A DNA stretch of 64,000 nucleotides from NCBI GenBank assembly GCA_964630905.1, contig CAZVWR010000003.1:48155-112154 (forward strand), read 5' to 3'. Positions 17,817 to 26,831 of this stretch are shown one piece after another; position 1 is the first letter of the stretch, and each line of letters begins with the position of its first letter. The position numbers and the translations under genes were made by a program. The notes beneath the pieces are model-generated. The model worked only from the letters and a program-made list of their open reading frames with translations, was not told the origin of the DNA and did not search any database. This DNA is from JAGOEX01 sp964630905 (GTDB lineage: Bacteria; UBP6; UBA1177).

Positions 17817-18926
17817 TCAGCTGTTTAAAATGTGATCTGTATCAACAACGATCTTTCTGAAATTTTCTTCATCAGAACCTGAAAGTTTTTCAATGACAGT
17901 CTTGTGGTGAAGAAAAGGATCTATTACTTTCCCTTTTTGGCCAAGATTTATCTGGTAATGAAGGTGCGGAGCAGTTGTTTTTCCGGTATTTCCTGAATTT
18001 GCAATATGATCTCCGGGCTTTACTTTCTGACCCACATCGACAAGAACTTCTGCAAGATGAAGATATTTATAGACAAAAGGCTTCCCTTTTTCTTCTATTT
18101 CTATGCAATACCCGTTGTATTTTGTTATCCAGTTCTTTCTTGAAACAGTTCCCTCAACTGTAGAATAAACGGGGGAGCCTACAAGAGCCTTATAGTCCAC
18201 ACCCTCATGTTTGGGAGCCCTGTCGTCAAGAAGACTTGTAACCTGAAAATATTTCTTGATGGGACTGAAAGGTGATATTATCTTTTCTATCATTGTGCCG
18301 TCTTTGTAATAAAACTTTCCGTCATCTGATCTTTCTGGACGGAATCTGTACACACTGATGTGTTTGTTGAACTTTTTTGAGCTGTAGTCGACCGCAATTA
18401 TCTCAATGAGATCCGGCATGTCGTTCCGCTTCTTTTTTTCTTCATCCGGTATCACTCTGAAAACAAATTTAATCTTATCCTGTTTTCTTACATCGTTACG
18501 CAAAACCATATCCCACATAAGCAACCTTCCTATGTGTGCACTCAAAAGATTTGCAAGATTAGGAATGCCGGTTTCTGATGAAAGGGCCGCAACTGTTTCG
18601 CTCTGACTGAAAGCGGAAAAGAAATTTTCCTCTATAACAACAGATCCATTTAAAGGTTCTCCCGGAATATGGCTGCTTTTTGCAGGCTTTTCCTGAGGTT
18701 TCTCGGTCGAACTGACAGCAACACCACTGTCAGCTGTATTATTTTCTTTTTCCAGTGAAACATCCTCTTTTTGAGCAGATTTATTATCATCCTCTATGGA
18801 AACATCAGAGACTTCCTGCTCCCTCATTACGATGACCGCAACAAGGATCAGGTTCATTAAAAAGGAAAGGAAAAACATAGTTTTCCACTTTTTTATCTGA
18901 GGATTGGAAAAAAGATAACCGCTCAT
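17817..18926 (-). CDS. Membrane-anchored M23 (LytM-type) metallopeptidase
   Basis: A 369-residue peptidoglycan endopeptidase-like protein. It has one N-terminal membrane helix (about 15-34), an acidic linker rich in Glu/Ser, an uncharacterised middle domain, and a C-terminal M23 fold. The zinc ligands are present: HEGVD (H-x3-D) and the HLH of APHLHYQ, together with SGNTGKT, so it may be active. It probably trims cell-wall cross-links or acts as a regulator in the periplasm. Its ATG overlaps the GT39 stop by four bases, making it the last gene of the valS operon. Confidence 0.92.
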   Translation of the reverse strand: MSGYLFSNPQIKKWKTMFFLSFLMNLILVAVIVMREQEVSDVSIEDDNKSAQKEDVSLEKENNTADSGVAVSSTEKPQEKPAKSSHIPGEPLNGSVVIEENFFSAFSQSETVAALSSETGIPNLANLLSAHIGRLLMWDMVLRNDVRKQDKIKFVFRVIPDEEKKKRNDMPDLIEIIAVDYSSKKFNKHISVYRFRPERSDDGKFYYKDGTMIEKIISPFSPIKKYFQVTSLLDDRAPKHEGVDYKALVGSPVYSTVEGTVSRKNWITKYNGYCIEIEEKGKPFVYKYLHLAEVLVDVGQKVKPGDHIANSGNTGKTTAPHLHYQINLGQKGKVIDPFLHHKTVIEKLSGSDEENFRKIVVDTDHILNS

Positions 18927-20584
18927 TTCTCCCTCCCGAAAAGAGCAGAATAAAAAACTGAGTCCGTTTCAGAAATGGCCAGGGCTTTTGCCGAACCGAA
19001 TTCCGAAGCTATCTGATTCAGCACATGCTCATTCTGTTTTTCATAAAAAAAGAATGCAAAATCGGCATTTCTTAAATTATTCGTACCATTGATATCGCTT
19101 CTGATAATGCCTTCCTTTTTTAAATAAAGAAATGAGTTCCAGTTCAAACCTTCATATCCGCCCATTACAAAAACAGTCGCTTTTTCAGGTGCTATCCTGT
19201 TAAGTTCATCAACAAGTTCAAGTATGTCATAACCCCAGAAATTTCTCTGCATTCTAAATTCAGCCGCTCCTTGTACTCCGCCGATCAGCTGATTATAAAA
19301 TGCAGCTCCTCTTTTTGCAAATTTTACATTGAGAGGAATTAGAGAAACGGCAGAAAAAAAGAAAATCATTGAAACAGCAACTGTTTTGAATAACTCGTTT
19401 TTCCCTGCCAGCTTCTTTATTTCCGAACTGATATAGAAAACGCCGGCTGTCATCATGAGCGGATATCCTGTGAACCAGTGTTTTATCCCGCCAAATATAG
19501 GAACTGTTGGAAGTGCAATGAGAAATATCGGGAAAAGGGAACCCGCAATAAATACAAAATTCACCTCTTTTTCATTGCGGTTCTGTTCTGTTAAAACTTT
19601 TTTAGACAGATAATATATTCCCGAAATAAAGAATATAAGCTGCGGCAGAGGTGTGGTAAAAAATGTCATAGCCCACGGAAAGCTGAACGGGAAAGGGCCT
19701 CTTGAGAGTTCAGCCCCGAAATAATAATTGGTATAGTTCACATGTTTTGTATGAAAATAGAAGTATTCGATAAAACGGTTGATGGTGTCAAACCATATCC
19801 ACGGCCAGCTGATGAAATATACAGGCAAAGAGATGGCGACAAAATAGTAATAGACATTTGGCACAGCTCTGAAAAAACCTTTCAATCCTTTGAATTCAGT
19901 TTGTTTTTTGTAGTTTATGAGGTAAAGCGTGAGCCATCCTGCAAAAAGGAGCGGCGGTATAAAAAAAACATTATGTTTTGCAGCCATAGCAAGACCGAAA
20001 AAGACGGCAGTAAGAATTCCCGATGCTTTGCTTCGGGTTTTTATGTTTACAGCATAAAGTATGAATGTTCCGCTCCAGAAAAAAAGTATCGGCATATCAA
20101 AACATGCCAGATGGGAGTGAAAGAAAATATGAGGCATCAGAAAGAACATGACCGGTGAAACCACAGCTGTGAACCTGTTAAAAAATAAAAGTCCGAAAAA
20201 ATATATCATCACAGCCGTTAAAGCGGCAAAAAGAGCCGCTACAAATCTGGCAGACTGTGCGAAACTCATCCATCCGAGCTTTCTTTCAAAAAGATACTGG
20301 GAAAAACCGAACATCGTTTTTATGAGTGTGGGATGTTCATTGTTGTACTTGAAATATCTGTCTATCGATTTTTTTGAGAACGGTTCAAGAAGGTTGCCTG
20401 TGCTGAAACTTTCTTCCATCGATTCAAACCAGTCGGCTTTAATTGATGCGGCTTTCATATAAAAACCTTCATCTCTTACAAATCCTACAAGGTGTGATGT
20501 CAGAAAAATATAAAAAAATACTGAAAGACCTATGGCTGCCGCAAAAAAAAGATCTTTAAAATTTACAGTTCCAGATAATTTCAT
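18923..20584 (-). CDS. GT39/ArnT-like integral membrane glycosyltransferase
   Basis: A 553-residue polytopic protein with about ten hydrophobic segments. It has the acidic first-loop motif of GT-C enzymes (VRDEGFY, near residue 35), as in protein O-mannosyltransferases and ArnT. It probably moves a sugar from a polyprenyl phosphate donor to a protein or lipid on the periplasmic side. The C-terminal soluble part contains VFVMGGYEGLNW. It is coupled by four-base overlaps to the unknown anchored protein upstream and the M23 peptidase downstream. The acceptor and sugar cannot be read from the sequence. Confidence 0.87.
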   Translation of the reverse strand: MKLSGTVNFKDLFFAAAIGLSVFFYIFLTSHLVGFVRDEGFYMKAASIKADWFESMEESFSTGNLLEPFSKKSIDRYFKYNNEHPTLIKTMFGFSQYLFERKLGWMSFAQSARFVAALFAALTAVMIYFFGLLFFNRFTAVVSPVMFFLMPHIFFHSHLACFDMPILFFWSGTFILYAVNIKTRSKASGILTAVFFGLAMAAKHNVFFIPPLLFAGWLTLYLINYKKQTEFKGLKGFFRAVPNVYYYFVAISLPVYFISWPWIWFDTINRFIEYFYFHTKHVNYTNYYFGAELSRGPFPFSFPWAMTFFTTPLPQLIFFISGIYYLSKKVLTEQNRNEKEVNFVFIAGSLFPIFLIALPTVPIFGGIKHWFTGYPLMMTAGVFYISSEIKKLAGKNELFKTVAVSMIFFFSAVSLIPLNVKFAKRGAAFYNQLIGGVQGAAEFRMQRNFWGYDILELVDELNRIAPEKATVFVMGGYEGLNWNSFLYLKKEGIIRSDINGTNNLRNADFAFFFYEKQNEHVLNQIASEFGSAKALAISETDSVFYSALFGREK

Positions 20585-21486
20585 TCTTCAATATATCCGT
20601 TAAAAACAAAGTGTCTCTGCCCTGCATCTTCCGTCTTAAACCTTAATTCAAGAACTTTGCTGTCCGCCGGAATCACAATGGTGTTTGAATAAACTTTTCT
20701 CTCACTTTTATTTGAATAATTTAAAAGGCTTACTCCGTCTATTAGCAATTCAACATCAATGGGGGATCTGTTTTGTGACCTGTATCCCGTTTCAAGAAAT
20801 GCGGTGTTAAAAAATATCTGCCCCTTAGCCGGCAGATCGAATTCAACATGAAGGATCATTCCGGTTTTCGGATGTGCCCAGACCGCTTTCTGCTGTTTTC
20901 CGTTCATTGCCGCAGTTGTAAGACCGACATAATTCCAGTCGTCTTTACCGCACTGCCATTTTGTTGAAGATGACTTTGTGCAGGGGAATTTTTCATCCCC
21001 TTTTGAAAACCATATTTTTTTTGCATTTCCGATATCTCTTGAAAAAACGAGTGGCTTTCTTTGAGATTCTGTTCCGTCAGAACCGATGACCACAACACCT
21101 GAACCGGCTTTTATTATTTCAAGCTCATTAACTCCGGTTCTGCCCGATATCTCTTTCCAGCTTTCTTCACTTTTTAAAAGAAAAAACATCTTCCCGCCAT
21201 CTTCCTTCATCAACCGGATGTCTTTTTCTGCTGTCTCTTTTAAAGTGAGATACACTGGATGAATTCCGGGATCAATGTATTTAAGAAATCCGAGGTCCCA
21301 GTCAACTTCGGGAAAAACAATATCACCCTGTTCAAACTTTGAATTCAGGACATTTGCAAATGCTTTTTCGGTCTCTTCGTCAACACCGGACCTGTCACTG
21401 AAAAACCACCAGAAAATAAAGGTTGAAGGGATGGAAATAAAGAACAGGATAACAAGAGATCTGCTAATTATTTTATCTATATTCAT
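20581..21486 (-). CDS. Membrane-anchored beta-rich protein of unknown function, paired with GT39
   Basis: Not recognised. The 301 residues have one N-terminal membrane helix (about 9-29, FFISIPSTFIFWWFF) and an extracytoplasmic region that ends in a jelly-roll-like stretch. In that stretch, ELLIDGVSLLNYS and KVLELRFKTEDAG resemble carbohydrate-binding beta-sandwiches. Two cysteines (KFPCTKS, WQCGK) may form a disulfide. It overlaps nadC upstream and GT39 downstream, each by four bases, so a role with the glycosyltransferase is likely, perhaps in acceptor binding. That link is inference from gene order. Confidence 0.7.
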   Translation of the reverse strand: MNIDKIISRSLVILFFISIPSTFIFWWFFSDRSGVDEETEKAFANVLNSKFEQGDIVFPEVDWDLGFLKYIDPGIHPVYLTLKETAEKDIRLMKEDGGKMFFLLKSEESWKEISGRTGVNELEIIKAGSGVVVIGSDGTESQRKPLVFSRDIGNAKKIWFSKGDEKFPCTKSSSTKWQCGKDDWNYVGLTTAAMNGKQQKAVWAHPKTGMILHVEFDLPAKGQIFFNTAFLETGYRSQNRSPIDVELLIDGVSLLNYSNKSERKVYSNTIVIPADSKVLELRFKTEDAGQRHFVFNGYIEE

Positions 21487-22325
21487 ATCTTAAGAGTAAG
21501 GTTGATGTCCTTTGAAACAGCCGAATGGGTTATCGCTCCGACAGAAATGAAATCTGCACCCAGTTTTGAAAGTTCGTTTATCTTTTCAAGAGTGACTCCG
21601 CCTGAAATTTCAATAACTGCTTTTTTATTAATTAATTCAATGGCTTTTGACATCATATCAACAGACATGTTATCAAGCATTATAACATCAGCCCCTGATT
21701 TAAGAGCTTCTTTAACCTCTGAAAGATTTGAAGTTTCAACTTCGATCTTCAGGAGATGGTGCGCCTTTGCACGGACAGATCTGACCGCCTTTTCAATTGA
21801 GCCTGCCATTGCAATGTGGTTGTCTTTTATCATAATTCCGTCATCGAGTCCGAAACGGTGATTTGAGCCGCCGCCTGTTCTGACCGCATATTTTTCGAGC
21901 GTTCTCCACCCGGGAGTCGTCTTTCTTGTGTCTGTTATCTTTGTTTTGGACTTTTTATCAACTTCTTTGACATACTTTGAAGTAAGAGTTGCTATCCCGC
22001 TCAACCGCTGAAGAAAGTTGAGAACCGTTCTCTCAGCTTTTAAAATTGAACCGGAACTGCCCGAAACGGTCATTATTACAGTCCCTGCTGATATTTCATC
22101 ACCGTCGCTGACATTTATTTTAACTTTTATAGAACTGTCAATAGATCCGAATATGTAAGCTCCAAGGTCAACTCCGCAAATGATCTGGTCCTCTTTTGCT
22201 TTAATGACCGCACGCCCCTGTCTGTCTGAATTTTCAATCAGCGAAGTGGTTATGTCTCCTCTTCCAATGTCTTCACTGAGAACAAGCTTTATGAAATCGG
22301 GTGAAACATATTCCGGACACTTCAT
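21483..22325 (-). CDS. nadC: Nicotinate-nucleotide pyrophosphorylase (quinolinate phosphoribosyltransferase)
   Basis: Makes nicotinate mononucleotide from quinolinate and PRPP in de novo NAD synthesis. The 280 residues are of normal length and carry the family segments EDIGRGDITT, ERTVLNFLQRLSGIAT, DTRKTTPGWR, GGGSNHRFGLDDGIMIKDNH and VIMLDNM. The Arg, Lys and His residues that hold PRPP and quinolinate are in these blocks. Overlaps valS and the next gene by four bases at each end. No nadA or nadB is in the window. Confidence 0.96.
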   Translation of the reverse strand: MKCPEYVSPDFIKLVLSEDIGRGDITTSLIENSDRQGRAVIKAKEDQIICGVDLGAYIFGSIDSSIKVKINVSDGDEISAGTVIMTVSGSSGSILKAERTVLNFLQRLSGIATLTSKYVKEVDKKSKTKITDTRKTTPGWRTLEKYAVRTGGGSNHRFGLDDGIMIKDNHIAMAGSIEKAVRSVRAKAHHLLKIEVETSNLSEVKEALKSGADVIMLDNMSVDMMSKAIELINKKAVIEISGGVTLEKINELSKLGADFISVGAITHSAVSKDINLTLKI

Positions 22326-24988
22326 TTCTTTATCTCAACAAGTCTGTTTTTAAGATGCTCAAGATTTTCTTTAAGTTCGCCATGCTTTTCCTTTTCTTTT
22401 TCAATGACATCGGGTTTTGCCTTTTCAAGGAATCCGGCGTTGGAAAGCTTTCTGTCACAAAGATCGAAATCTTTCTGAATTTTAACTATCTCTTTTTCTA
22501 TCCTTGCAATCTCTTCAGTAAAATCGACAAGCCCGGATAGAGAAATAAATATCATTCCTCCTTTAACCATGGCCGATGCCGTTTCCTTGTCCGGGGAGTA
22601 ATTTTCAGAAACATAGTCTATTGCCGAAACTCTCGCCAGTTTTTTTATGTACTCTTCCTTTTCTCTAACTGCCAGGCCTACTTCACTGTTGAGAGCAAGA
22701 AGGATCTTTATTTCATTTGAAGGTTTTATGCCATTTTCCGACCTGATAGTTCTTATGCAGGTTATTATTTCTATGATCTGCTCCATTACAGTGGCATCTT
22801 TTTCAAAAACAGGTGAATCCCCTTTCTGAGGAAATCTGCTTATCATTATTGACCGCTCTCGTCTGCTGTTTTTAAAAGGAAGATTCTGCCAAAGCTCTTC
22901 TGTAACATGCGGCATAAAAGGATGGAGAAGTTTCAAGCTTGCATCAAGCACTTTTACAAGAACTTTTTTAGAAACTTCCTTTTCTTTTTCGTTAGTTCCG
23001 AAAAATGCCGGTTTCACAAGCTCGATATACCAGTCGCAGAATTCGTTCCAGAAAAAGTGGTAAAGAGCACCTGCACTTTCGTTAAACCTCATTTCCTCAA
23101 GGGTTTTATTGACTTCAGTTGTTACAGTTTCAAGTCTGGAAAGAATCCATTTATCGGCAAACGAAAAGTCGTCTTCTTTATATTCTACAGGGTCAAATTC
23201 CAATATTTCACCGTCCTTGAACTGCATAAGGCAGAATCTTACAGCGTTATATATTTTATTGATAAAGCTCCAATAACCTTCTATCCAGTCAACTGAAAGC
23301 TTTATGTCCCTTGATGAAAGAGGCATCATTGCAAAAGTGAATCTCAAGGCGTCAGCACCGTATTTTTCGGTTATCTCAAGAGGATCGATGACATTTCCTT
23401 TCGTTTTTGACATTTTCTGGCCGTGTTCATCTCTCACCAGACCGTGAAAATAGACTTTCTGGAAAGGGATGTCTTTCATGAATTTCATCCCCATCATTAT
23501 CATTCTGGCAACCCAGAAGAAAATAATGTCAAAGCCTGTTTCCATCAGGGTTGTGGGATAATACTTATTTAAATCCTTTGTCTTTTCAGGCCATCCCATC
23601 GTTGAAAAGGGCCATAGTGCTGAACTGAACCATGTATCAAGAACATCTTTATCCCTTGTGATCTTTGAAGAAGAGCATTTTGTACACTTTACAGGATCAA
23701 CTCTCGAAACGATTGTTTCACCGCAATCTTCGCAGTACCATGCAGGGATCTGGTGACCCCACCAGAGCTGACGGCTTATGCACCAGTCTTTGATGTTGTA
23801 CATCCATTCATAATATGTTTTCTTCCAGTTGTCCGGCTGAAAAACTATTCTGCCGGTTTCAACAGCTTCGATCGCAGGTTTTGCAAGGGATTCTATCTTT
23901 ATGAACCACTGTTTTGAAAGTATCGGTTCAACGACCGTTCTGCATCTGTCGCAGTGTCCTACGGCATGTGAATGTTTGTCAATTTTTAAAAGAAGCCCCT
24001 GCTCTTTCAAATCTTCAACGATCTTTTTTCTTGCTTCAGCCGTTGAAAGTCCCTGATATTTTCCGCCGAGAGAATTTATCAAGCCGTCTTCATCAATTAC
24101 ATTTATCTCTTCAAGATTGTGTCTTTTCCCTGTTTCAAAATCGTTGAAATCATGCGCCGGAGTGACCTTCACCGCTCCTGTTCCGAATTCCATGTCAACA
24201 AGAATGCTGTCTGCGATGACCGGAATGGTGCGACCGGTAAGAGGAAGTTCAACCATTTTCCCTGCAAGATGTCCATATCTTTTATCATCGGGGTGAACAG
24301 CGACAGCGGTGTCTCCGAGCATAGTTTCAGGCCTTGTTGTCGCAACTACAAGAAATTCATCAGGATTTCCTGCAACAGGATATTTTATATGCCAGAGGTT
24401 TCCTTCAACATCTTCGTGATCGACCTCAAGATCGCTGAGCGCAGTATGACATCTCGGACACCAGTTAATTATGTAATTGTTCCTGTAAATAAGCCCTTCT
24501 TCATATAAAGAAACAAAAACTTCACGTACCGCTTTTGAAAGCATTTCGTCCATTGTGAATCTCTCTCTGGACCAGTCTAAAGAAGTGCCCAGGCATCTTA
24601 ACTGAGTTGTGATCGTATTTCCGTTCTCATTTTTCCATTCCCACACCTTTTCAAGGAATTTCTCCCTTCCAAGATCGTGCTTTGAGATCCCTTTTTTCTG
24701 CAGGTCCCTTTCAACCACCATCTGGGTCGCTATCCCCGCATGGTCAGTCCCCGGAAGCCACAGAACATCAAAACCCGACATTCTTTTGTATCTGCTCATT
24801 ACATCCTGGACAACTGCCATGACAGCATGTCCCATATGAAGAACACCCGTAACATTCGGAGGTGGAAGGACTATCGAATAAGGGGGTTTTGTGCTTTCAG
24901 GATCTGCCTTGAAAAAACCGTTTTCCTCCCAGAATCTGTACCATTTTTTTTCAATACCTGAATGGTCATACTTTTTACTGATTTCCAT
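22322..24988 (-). CDS. valS: Valine-tRNA ligase
   Basis: A class I synthetase that charges tRNA-Val. The 888 residues contain the HIGH-type motif HMGH (51-54), the CP1 editing domain with TTRPETMLGDTAVAV, zinc-type Cys pairs (CPRCH, CDRC, CEDC, CTKC), and KMSKT (525-529). There are also the anticodon-binding helical domain and the C-terminal coiled-coil arm typical of ValRS. The start codon ATG 24988 has GGAG nine bases upstream. It heads an operon in which each of four junctions overlaps by four bases. No T-box was found in the divergent region 24989-25159. Confidence 0.97.
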   Translation of the reverse strand: MEISKKYDHSGIEKKWYRFWEENGFFKADPESTKPPYSIVLPPPNVTGVLHMGHAVMAVVQDVMSRYKRMSGFDVLWLPGTDHAGIATQMVVERDLQKKGISKHDLGREKFLEKVWEWKNENGNTITTQLRCLGTSLDWSRERFTMDEMLSKAVREVFVSLYEEGLIYRNNYIINWCPRCHTALSDLEVDHEDVEGNLWHIKYPVAGNPDEFLVVATTRPETMLGDTAVAVHPDDKRYGHLAGKMVELPLTGRTIPVIADSILVDMEFGTGAVKVTPAHDFNDFETGKRHNLEEINVIDEDGLINSLGGKYQGLSTAEARKKIVEDLKEQGLLLKIDKHSHAVGHCDRCRTVVEPILSKQWFIKIESLAKPAIEAVETGRIVFQPDNWKKTYYEWMYNIKDWCISRQLWWGHQIPAWYCEDCGETIVSRVDPVKCTKCSSSKITRDKDVLDTWFSSALWPFSTMGWPEKTKDLNKYYPTTLMETGFDIIFFWVARMIMMGMKFMKDIPFQKVYFHGLVRDEHGQKMSKTKGNVIDPLEITEKYGADALRFTFAMMPLSSRDIKLSVDWIEGYWSFINKIYNAVRFCLMQFKDGEILEFDPVEYKEDDFSFADKWILSRLETVTTEVNKTLEEMRFNESAGALYHFFWNEFCDWYIELVKPAFFGTNEKEKEVSKKVLVKVLDASLKLLHPFMPHVTEELWQNLPFKNSRRERSIMISRFPQKGDSPVFEKDATVMEQIIEIITCIRTIRSENGIKPSNEIKILLALNSEVGLAVREKEEYIKKLARVSAIDYVSENYSPDKETASAMVKGGMIFISLSGLVDFTEEIARIEKEIVKIQKDFDLCDRKLSNAGFLEKAKPDVIEKEKEKHGELKENLEHLKNRLVEIKK

Positions 24989-25104
24989 ATTGACAATTCT
25001 CCAAATAACAACCAGTTAAATCAATGCACCTTAATTTCTACCTGCTAAGCGAAAAAAGTAAAGTTTTTCAATTGATAGACATGCTTTCGACAATGAGTTT
25101 AAAT

Positions 25105-25133
25105 TTGACTTAACAAGCGCAAACTACTAATAT
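25105..25133 (+). promoter_or_regulatory. Sigma70-like promoter of the DUF2520-rnhC pair
   Basis: TTGACT (25105-25110), 17 bases, TAATAT (25128-25133), with ATG 25160 downstream. The same boxes and spacing recur before the kinase gene. Confidence 0.75.
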
Positions 25134-25159
25134 CACAATGTTTGACACGGGAGGAAAAA

Positions 25160-25864
25160 ATGGACTTTTTTCTGACAGGAAAAGGGCGTGTGGGAACAGC
25201 TCTGATTTCATATTTCAAGTCAAAAAATATTGCACTTAATGATCTGGATGAATCTGATCCCGATGTGACGGGCATTCTTTTTGCGGCTCTGTCTGATGAC
25301 CATCTTCTTAACTATATAAACAAAATACGCAACAAAAACAAGGTTCTGCACATAGTCCACTTTTCCGGATCGCTGACCGCCAATATTGACAGATGCTATC
25401 TTTTCCACCCTTATGCTTCGATCAATAAAGATACTGACATTTCAGACATTCTTTTCACTCTCTGGGGAAAAAAGAACCCTACACTTGAAACAGCTTTGTC
25501 AAAAACCGGATTGCGCTTTGTTTATGCCGGAACCAGACCGACTCCTTTTTATCATATTTCGGCTGTTCTTTCGGGCAATTTCACCCAGTTCTTTTTTGTT
25601 GCGGCGCTGGAACTTCTTAAACAGCAGGGTTTTTCACATAATGACAGCATAATTCTGATAAAACAGCTTATCGCTTCATCCCTTGAAAACTGTGCTGTTT
25701 CAGGCACAACAGGGATAACGGGCCCTGCCGCAAGAGGTGACAGGAACACTGTCGAAGCCGAAACAGAGATCATTGCAGGGAAAGATGACAAAGTTGCGGA
25801 AGCGTTCTCTCTCATTAACAATTTGATATTTAAAGCGGTGAGAAATGGTGCTGTTTTCAAATAA
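25160..25864 (+). CDS. Rossmann-fold DUF2520 family protein
   Basis: A 234-residue protein with an N-terminal dinucleotide-binding fold (DFFLTGKGRVGTALI) resembling ketopantoate or pyrroline-carboxylate reductases. A helical C-terminal domain of DUF2520 type follows, including GITGPAARGDRNTVEAE. The exact reaction of this family is not settled; an NAD(P)-dependent reductase is the usual suggestion. ATG 25160 follows GGGAGGA; an in-frame TTG at 25142 is less likely because it lies upstream of that site. It overlaps rnhC by 20 bases. Confidence 0.85.
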   Translation: MDFFLTGKGRVGTALISYFKSKNIALNDLDESDPDVTGILFAALSDDHLLNYINKIRNKNKVLHIVHFSGSLTANIDRCYLFHPYASINKDTDISDILFTLWGKKNPTLETALSKTGLRFVYAGTRPTPFYHISAVLSGNFTQFFFVAALELLKQQGFSHNDSIILIKQLIASSLENCAVSGTTGITGPAARGDRNTVEAETEIIAGKDDKVAEAFSLINNLIFKAVRNGAVFK

Positions 25865-26756
25865 TGTGGCACTTTCTGAATTTGTGGAAAGGGCCTATGC
25901 GGCTTTACTTACAAGAAGATTTTCTGTGATTCCCGAAAGTTTTAAGGAAATCGATTACGGAATTTCGTTTAAGCTCGATTCTGCTGAAGACAAAAAAACC
26001 ATTTCCGTATCAATTTACCACACAGAAAAAAAAGGGTTCTCTTTTGTCACAAAGAATCCTGAGGTGCGGTCGATACTTAACTCACTTCTTACTTCAACAG
26101 GAGTAGCAGGAAGCGATGAAGCTGGAAAAGGCGACCTTTTCGGGCCTTTAGTTGTCTGCTCTTTTCTGCTTGGTGAAAAGGAAAATGAGCTTCTAAAACT
26201 TAACATAAAAGACAGCAAAAAACTTAAAAACCATGAAATTCTCGATATTTACAGACACATCTCCAAAGAATATCCTTCTTCCTTCTCACTGGTCAGAATA
26301 ATGCCTGAAAGATATAATTCATTTTACAAAGACCTTGCCGGAAAAGGGAGAAACCTTAACTACATGCTGGCATGGGCCCATTCCAAGGCGTTGTCAGGAC
26401 TGATCGAAAAAAGAAGTGATATCAGAAATATCGTAGTTGACAGATTTACTGAAAATCCTGCAATAAACAGACTGATAACCGAAGCTGCCGGAAAGATACC
26501 TATTGAATTCTTTGTCAGAGCTGAACAGAACCCCGCTGTTGCGGCGGCATCAATTATTGCAAGGGCAGGCTATCTGATCTCTTTGAAAAACCTCTCGGAA
26601 ACAGTCCTTCAGGGAAAATTTGAACTGATATCAGGAAGCGGAAGCAATTCTGATGATCTTCTATCCGGAATTATTCAAGAATTCGGTCATGATATCACAG
26701 AAAAGATATGCAAGACACATTTTGCCAATTTAACGAAAAATCTTTCAATTTTTTAA
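25845..26756 (+). CDS. rnhC: Ribonuclease HIII
   Basis: Cuts the RNA strand of RNA-DNA hybrids, removing primers and R-loops. The 303 residues have an N-terminal TBP-like substrate-binding domain (1-80) and an RNase H2-type catalytic domain. The diagnostic GSDEAGKGDLFGP gives Asp91 and Glu92, which marks HIII rather than HII, and Asp199 in VVDRF is a third acidic ligand. Length agrees with the HIII family. It starts 20 bases before the end of the DUF2520 gene and shares its promoter. Confidence 0.94.
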   Translation: MVLFSNNVALSEFVERAYAALLTRRFSVIPESFKEIDYGISFKLDSAEDKKTISVSIYHTEKKGFSFVTKNPEVRSILNSLLTSTGVAGSDEAGKGDLFGPLVVCSFLLGEKENELLKLNIKDSKKLKNHEILDIYRHISKEYPSSFSLVRIMPERYNSFYKDLAGKGRNLNYMLAWAHSKALSGLIEKRSDIRNIVVDRFTENPAINRLITEAAGKIPIEFFVRAEQNPAVAAASIIARAGYLISLKNLSETVLQGKFELISGSGSNSDDLLSGIIQEFGHDITEKICKTHFANLTKNLSIF

Positions 26757-26780
26757 ACTGTATTTAAAACCAAATATTTA

Positions 26781-26809
26781 TTGACTTATGATTCTGCGAT
26801 AACTAATAT
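26781..26809 (+). promoter_or_regulatory. Sigma70-like promoter of the PEGA kinase gene
   Basis: TTGACT (26781-26786), 17 bases, TAATAT (26804-26809), 22 bases before ATG 26832. Confidence 0.75.
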
Positions 26810-26831
26810 ATCGTGATTATAGATTTTCGTA

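Noticed and set aside
24989..25159. T-box before valS
   Set aside because: The region is short and holds a promoter for the opposite strand; no T-box sequence was seen.
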